Shown: positions 48,283 through 51,123 of the stretch, piece by piece
Numbering within the stretch: the stretch's first letter is position 1
Layout: each line of letters begins with the position of its first letter
From: CAVUPF01 sp963777915
GTDB lineage: Bacteria > Actinomycetota > Thermoleophilia > Solirubrobacterales > 70-9
Direction of reading: 5' to 3'
DNA: 51,123 nucleotides
NCBI GenBank assembly: GCA_963777915.1
Contig: CAVZSH010000006.1
Span: 1-51,123, forward strand
Program-made: the position numbers and the translations under genes
The notes under the pieces: generated by a model
What the model saw: the letters and a program-made list of their open reading frames with translations, nothing else
Databases searched by the model: none
What the model was told of the DNA's origin: nothing

Positions 48283-49947
48283 GTGACGGCCTCCAACGAC
48301 GACGAGAACCGCGACGCAGCCCGCGCCATGAGTTGCGCGGGTTGCGGCTCGGCGCTCGGGAGCGCTCAGCGCTACTGCCTTGAGTGCGGGGCGCGACGCG
48401 GCCCGCTGCCGCCACTAATCGCGGCGCGAATCGGTGCCCTGCAGCAGCGGGGGCCAAGTGACGAGGCAAAGGCGGAGGGCCAGCTCCCTGCGGAGGCGGC
48501 GGCAGCCGCTGCTGCCGCGACGGGCGAGTCGGCGGATGAGCCTTCCCTTGAGGAGCGCTTCATGCCCGGTCCGCGGGTCGCCGCGGTCGTGGTAATGGGT
48601 CTGCTCGCCTTCGGCGTCTTCCTCGGCTCGGCCACCAGCCCATTTGCGCAGAGCGCCGGCATCGCGCCGATCCTGCTCGATGAGGGGTCCTCTGCGACGC
48701 CGAGCAGCCCCGCGGCCTCGACGCCCGAATCGACGCCCGAATCGGCCCCTGCGGCGACCGCTTCGGCCCCCGCGGCCTCCGCCCCTGAAGCGACGGTCCC
48801 GCTGGAAGAAGTAGAAGAAGAAGCAGCAGCGAGCGAACCGTCTCCGAAGTCCTCCCCGCCGCCGGAAGTCCCCAGCGAACCAGCGCTGCCGTCGGTCAAG
48901 CACGTGTTCATGATCGTGCTCGCCGATCAGGGGTTCAACGAAGCCTTCGGCCCCAATTCACCCGCCCCATACCTCGCCAAGACCCTACGCGGCCAGGGGG
49001 AGTTGCTGTCCAACTATTACGCCGTGGCCCAAGGCGAGCTGGCCAACGAGGTCGCCCTGATCAGCGGCCAGGGGCCGACCCCGCAGACAGCGGCGAACTG
49101 CCCCAACTACACCGAAATCTCCCCCGGTACGGCTGCTGCCGAAGGTCAGGTCACGGGGAGCGGCTGCGTGTATCCGGCGGCGACCCTGACGCTGCCCGGT
49201 CAGCTCACTGCCGCCGGCAAAACCTGGAAGGCCTACGTCGAGGGCATCGCCAACGGCGGCGCCGGGGAGCCGAGCAGCTGCCGCCACCCGGCCCTCGGGG
49301 CCGCCGACCCCGACCAGGCGCCGCTCCCTGGCGATGCGTATGAGACCTGGCGCAACCCCTTCGTCTATTTCGACTCGCTTTCCGGCAGCTCCGAATGCGC
49401 CCAGGACGATGTTGGCCTCGAACAGCTCCAGCCTGACCTGCAGGCGGCGAGCAGCACCCCCTCTCTCTCCTACATCGTGCCCAGCGCCTGCCACGACGGC
49501 AGCGAAGTGCCCTGCGAAGCGGGCCAGCCCGCGGGGCTTGCCGCCGCCGAACCGTTCCTGAAGACGGTCGTGCCCGAGATCGAAGCCTCGCCCGCCTACA
49601 AGGAAGGCGGGTTGATCGCGATCACCGCAGACCAGGCGCCACAGACCGGGCCGAATGCCGATTCAAGCTCCTGTTGCGGCACGCCCGCATACCCGAACCT
49701 TCCCGCCAGCTCGGCGCCGCCGAGCGGCGGCGGCGCCGTCAAACCGAGCGGCGGCGGCGGCCATGTCGGGCTGCTGCTGATCTCCCCCTTCGTCAAACCC
49801 GGCAGCGCCGACGAATCGAGCTACTACAACCACTTCTCGCTGCTGCTCAGCATCGAGGAACTCTTCGGCCTGAAACCGCTCGGCTATGCAGCCAACTCGG
49901 TGGTCAGCGGGTTCGAAAGCGCCGTTTACAACAACGCCGGATCATAG
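48283..49947 (+). CDS. Membrane-anchored phosphoesterase-family protein with N-terminal zinc ribbon
   Basis: A 554-aa protein from a GTG. Zinc ribbon CAGCGSALGSAQRYCLECGA (residues 17-36), one membrane helix VAAVVVMGLLAFGVFLGSAT (about 100-120), a Pro/Ser/Glu-rich spacer, then an extracellular domain of the phosphoesterase (acid phosphatase / phospholipase C) family: VKHVFMIVLADQGFNEAFGP, APYLAKTLRGQGELLSNYYA, LISGQGPTPQTAANCPNYTE and GLIAITADQ. The usual E-N metal pair is A-D here, and the Ser/Thr nucleophile site (GHxSLxN) reads QGELAN. Catalysis may be altered or lost. Placement beside the Pst operon suggests phosphate scavenging. Confidence 0.85.
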   Translation: MTASNDDENRDAARAMSCAGCGSALGSAQRYCLECGARRGPLPPLIAARIGALQQRGPSDEAKAEGQLPAEAAAAAAAATGESADEPSLEERFMPGPRVAAVVVMGLLAFGVFLGSATSPFAQSAGIAPILLDEGSSATPSSPAASTPESTPESAPAATASAPAASAPEATVPLEEVEEEAAASEPSPKSSPPPEVPSEPALPSVKHVFMIVLADQGFNEAFGPNSPAPYLAKTLRGQGELLSNYYAVAQGELANEVALISGQGPTPQTAANCPNYTEISPGTAAAEGQVTGSGCVYPAATLTLPGQLTAAGKTWKAYVEGIANGGAGEPSSCRHPALGAADPDQAPLPGDAYETWRNPFVYFDSLSGSSECAQDDVGLEQLQPDLQAASSTPSLSYIVPSACHDGSEVPCEAGQPAGLAAAEPFLKTVVPEIEASPAYKEGGLIAITADQAPQTGPNADSSSCCGTPAYPNLPASSAPPSGGGAVKPSGGGGHVGLLLISPFVKPGSADESSYYNHFSLLLSIEELFGLKPLGYAANSVVSGFESAVYNNAGS

Positions 49948-49964
49948 GTCGGCTGGAAAGACCG

Positions 49965-51086
49965 TCAGCCCAGCTCGGCGATCAGGGATTCGACCACGGC
50001 GTGGTCGAACTGGGCGCCTGCGTTGGCGAGCAGCTCGCGGGTGGCGGCGTCCTTGTCCATCGCCTTGCGATAGGAGCGGTCAGAGGTCATCGCGTGGTAG
50101 GCGTCACAGGTGGCGATGATCATCGCGCCGCGGGGGATTTCCTCGCCGCGGAGGCCGTCGGGGTAGCCGCCGCCGTCGACTCGCTCATGCGCGGAGCGGA
50201 CGAGGGGGGCGACGGGGGCGAGGAACGGGATCCGCTCCAGCATCCGGGCGCCGATCGCAGTGTGGGCGTCCATCTTCGCGCGCTCCTCATCGGTGAGCGG
50301 GCCGGCCTTGCGCAGCAGCTCGCCGGGGACGCCGATCTTGCCGACGTCGTGAAGCAGCGCGCCGTAGCGGAGACGATCGAGCTCGGCGTCGGCGAGGCCC
50401 ATCCGCTCCCCCACCCGCACCGCCAGCGCAGCGACCTCGTTGGCATGATCGGCGGTGTAGGCGTCCTGCAGCTCGACGGCGTCGGCGAGGACGCCGAGGG
50501 TCGTAAGGAAGGCGCCCTCCAGCTCGTCGACCAGCTGGCAGCGGTAGATCGCCGCTCCCACCTGGCCGGCGACGATGTGGGCGAGCAGCAGGTCTCCGTC
50601 GGTGAAGGATTGACGCTCCTCCTGCTCGAGGTTCATCACGCCCCAGATCGATCCGGCGACGCGAATCGGCAGTGACAGCTCGGAGCCCGGATCGGTACGG
50701 GGGTTGCGGTGCAAGTAGTCGGAGTCGAGCTGGGTGTCGTTTACCATCGCCGGCTCGCCGGTCCGCGCGACGCGGCCGTTGACGCCAACCTCGACCGGCT
50801 GGACGAGGGCGAGGAAGTCGCTCACCTCTTCAGCCAGGGGACCGGCGCCCGCGACGACCCGCAGCGAGCCGTCGGGGTCGAGTCGCTGGACGACGGCCAG
50901 GTAATAGTCGAATGAGTTGTGCAGCTGGCGCACCGCGATCGAGGCGACGTCCCCGACGCTGTGCGCCTGGGCGAGGCCGCTGGACAGGCGGCTGGCGACG
51001 ACCAGTCGCTCGTCTCGCTCCGGGCCCCTTACCGCAGGCTCCGCCCTAGGGATGTCAGTCAAGCCCGGCTCCACGCACGACGCCAT
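49965..51086 (-). CDS. GAF-HD-GYP phosphohydrolase
   Basis: A 373-aa protein. Residues about 25-185 form a GAF domain (LAQAHSVGDVASIAVRQLHN, VNGRVARTGEPAMVNDTQLD, LSLPIRVAGSIWGVMNLEQE). The HD-GYP domain follows, with the HD motif ALLHDVGKIGVPGELL near residue 250, the signature SAHERVDGGGYPDGLRGEEI, and DAYHAMTSDRSYRKAM. Soluble, so it would degrade cyclic di-GMP in the cytoplasm under control of a small ligand or of redox or light sensed by GAF. An ATG start at 51086 leaves 37 bp to the window end. Confidence 0.92.
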   Translation of the reverse strand: MASCVEPGLTDIPRAEPAVRGPERDERLVVASRLSSGLAQAHSVGDVASIAVRQLHNSFDYYLAVVQRLDPDGSLRVVAGAGPLAEEVSDFLALVQPVEVGVNGRVARTGEPAMVNDTQLDSDYLHRNPRTDPGSELSLPIRVAGSIWGVMNLEQEERQSFTDGDLLLAHIVAGQVGAAIYRCQLVDELEGAFLTTLGVLADAVELQDAYTADHANEVAALAVRVGERMGLADAELDRLRYGALLHDVGKIGVPGELLRKAGPLTDEERAKMDAHTAIGARMLERIPFLAPVAPLVRSAHERVDGGGYPDGLRGEEIPRGAMIIATCDAYHAMTSDRSYRKAMDKDAATRELLANAGAQFDHAVVESLIAELG

Positions 51087-51123
51087 CGGTTTTTGAGCGT
51101 CTGCCCTTTAGTGGTGGGTGGGC

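Noticed and set aside
1..51123. CRISPR arrays, prophage structural genes, replication origin
   Set aside because: No regularly spaced repeats, no capsid, tail or terminase motifs, and no DnaA-box cluster or plasmid replication gene seen on either strand.

Overview
The window is high-GC DNA from a Gram-positive actinobacterium, most likely a soil member of the Thermoleophilia (Solirubrobacterales-like). This is inferred from protein style rather than a marker tree: secreted proteins ending in a lysine-rich PASTA module (VPKLKGKKLK...KADCKLG), a secreted Excalibur protein, many cyclase-ATPase-TPR regulators, and a long SRP RNA with Alu and S domains.

Left arm (1-10.6 kb), mostly ordinary chromosome: a truncated MFS exporter, a membrane HD-GYP protein, a zinc alcohol dehydrogenase, a glutathione-transferase-like protein, pterin-4a-carbinolamine dehydratase, a lipoprotein, the ArfB ribosome-rescue factor, a DUF2332 protein, a decayed AraC/VOC gene pair beside an intact VOC gene, and an ECF41 (SigJ-like) sigma factor co-directional with an FAD amine-oxidase-like oxidoreductase.

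Middle (about 10.8-33.1 kb), an accessory island. A 42-bp copy of the 3' half of tRNA-Val(CAC), from anticodon loop to 3' end, lies at 10835-10876. The intact tRNA-Val gene lies in the same orientation at 33106-33177. This is the signature of integration at a tRNA gene, although no integrase is visible. Inside are a hicB gene with a broken hicA, a DJ-1/PfpI gene with a partial duplicate, a NERD protein, a BrnT/BrnA-like toxin-antitoxin pair, a tRNA-Ser(CGA) 3' fragment, an ion-channel gene split by an IS982 element, and a decayed metallo-beta-lactamase-fold gene. Next comes a signalling cluster: an ArsR-like regulator, a collapsed cyclase relic, an acyltransferase fused to a cyclic-nucleotide-binding domain, and a 1101-aa cyclase-ATPase-TPR protein. 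The island continues with an XRE regulator, an Excalibur protein, an IS110 element, two secreted PASTA proteins (one frameshifted), an IS630 element, a small sigma factor and a membrane protein.

Right arm (33.1-51.1 kb), conserved housekeeping DNA: tRNA-Val, a CPA2 antiporter, the SRP RNA, acetolactate decarboxylase, a GT-C-like membrane protein, dnaX-ybaB-recR, a GGDEF-like protein without the GGDEF signature, a MerR-type regulator and a TauE/SafE exporter. Then comes a phosphate-uptake locus: pstS divergent from pstCAB, with three copies of a 22-bp PHO-box-like element between them. Three zinc-ribbon genes follow, one being a membrane-anchored phosphoesterase-family protein, and the window ends with a GAF-HD-GYP protein.

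The most novel-looking item is the 18.0-23.3 kb cluster, where a predicted cyclic-nucleotide producer sits directly downstream of a predicted cyclic-nucleotide-gated acyltransferase, with the relic of a second cyclase on the other side.
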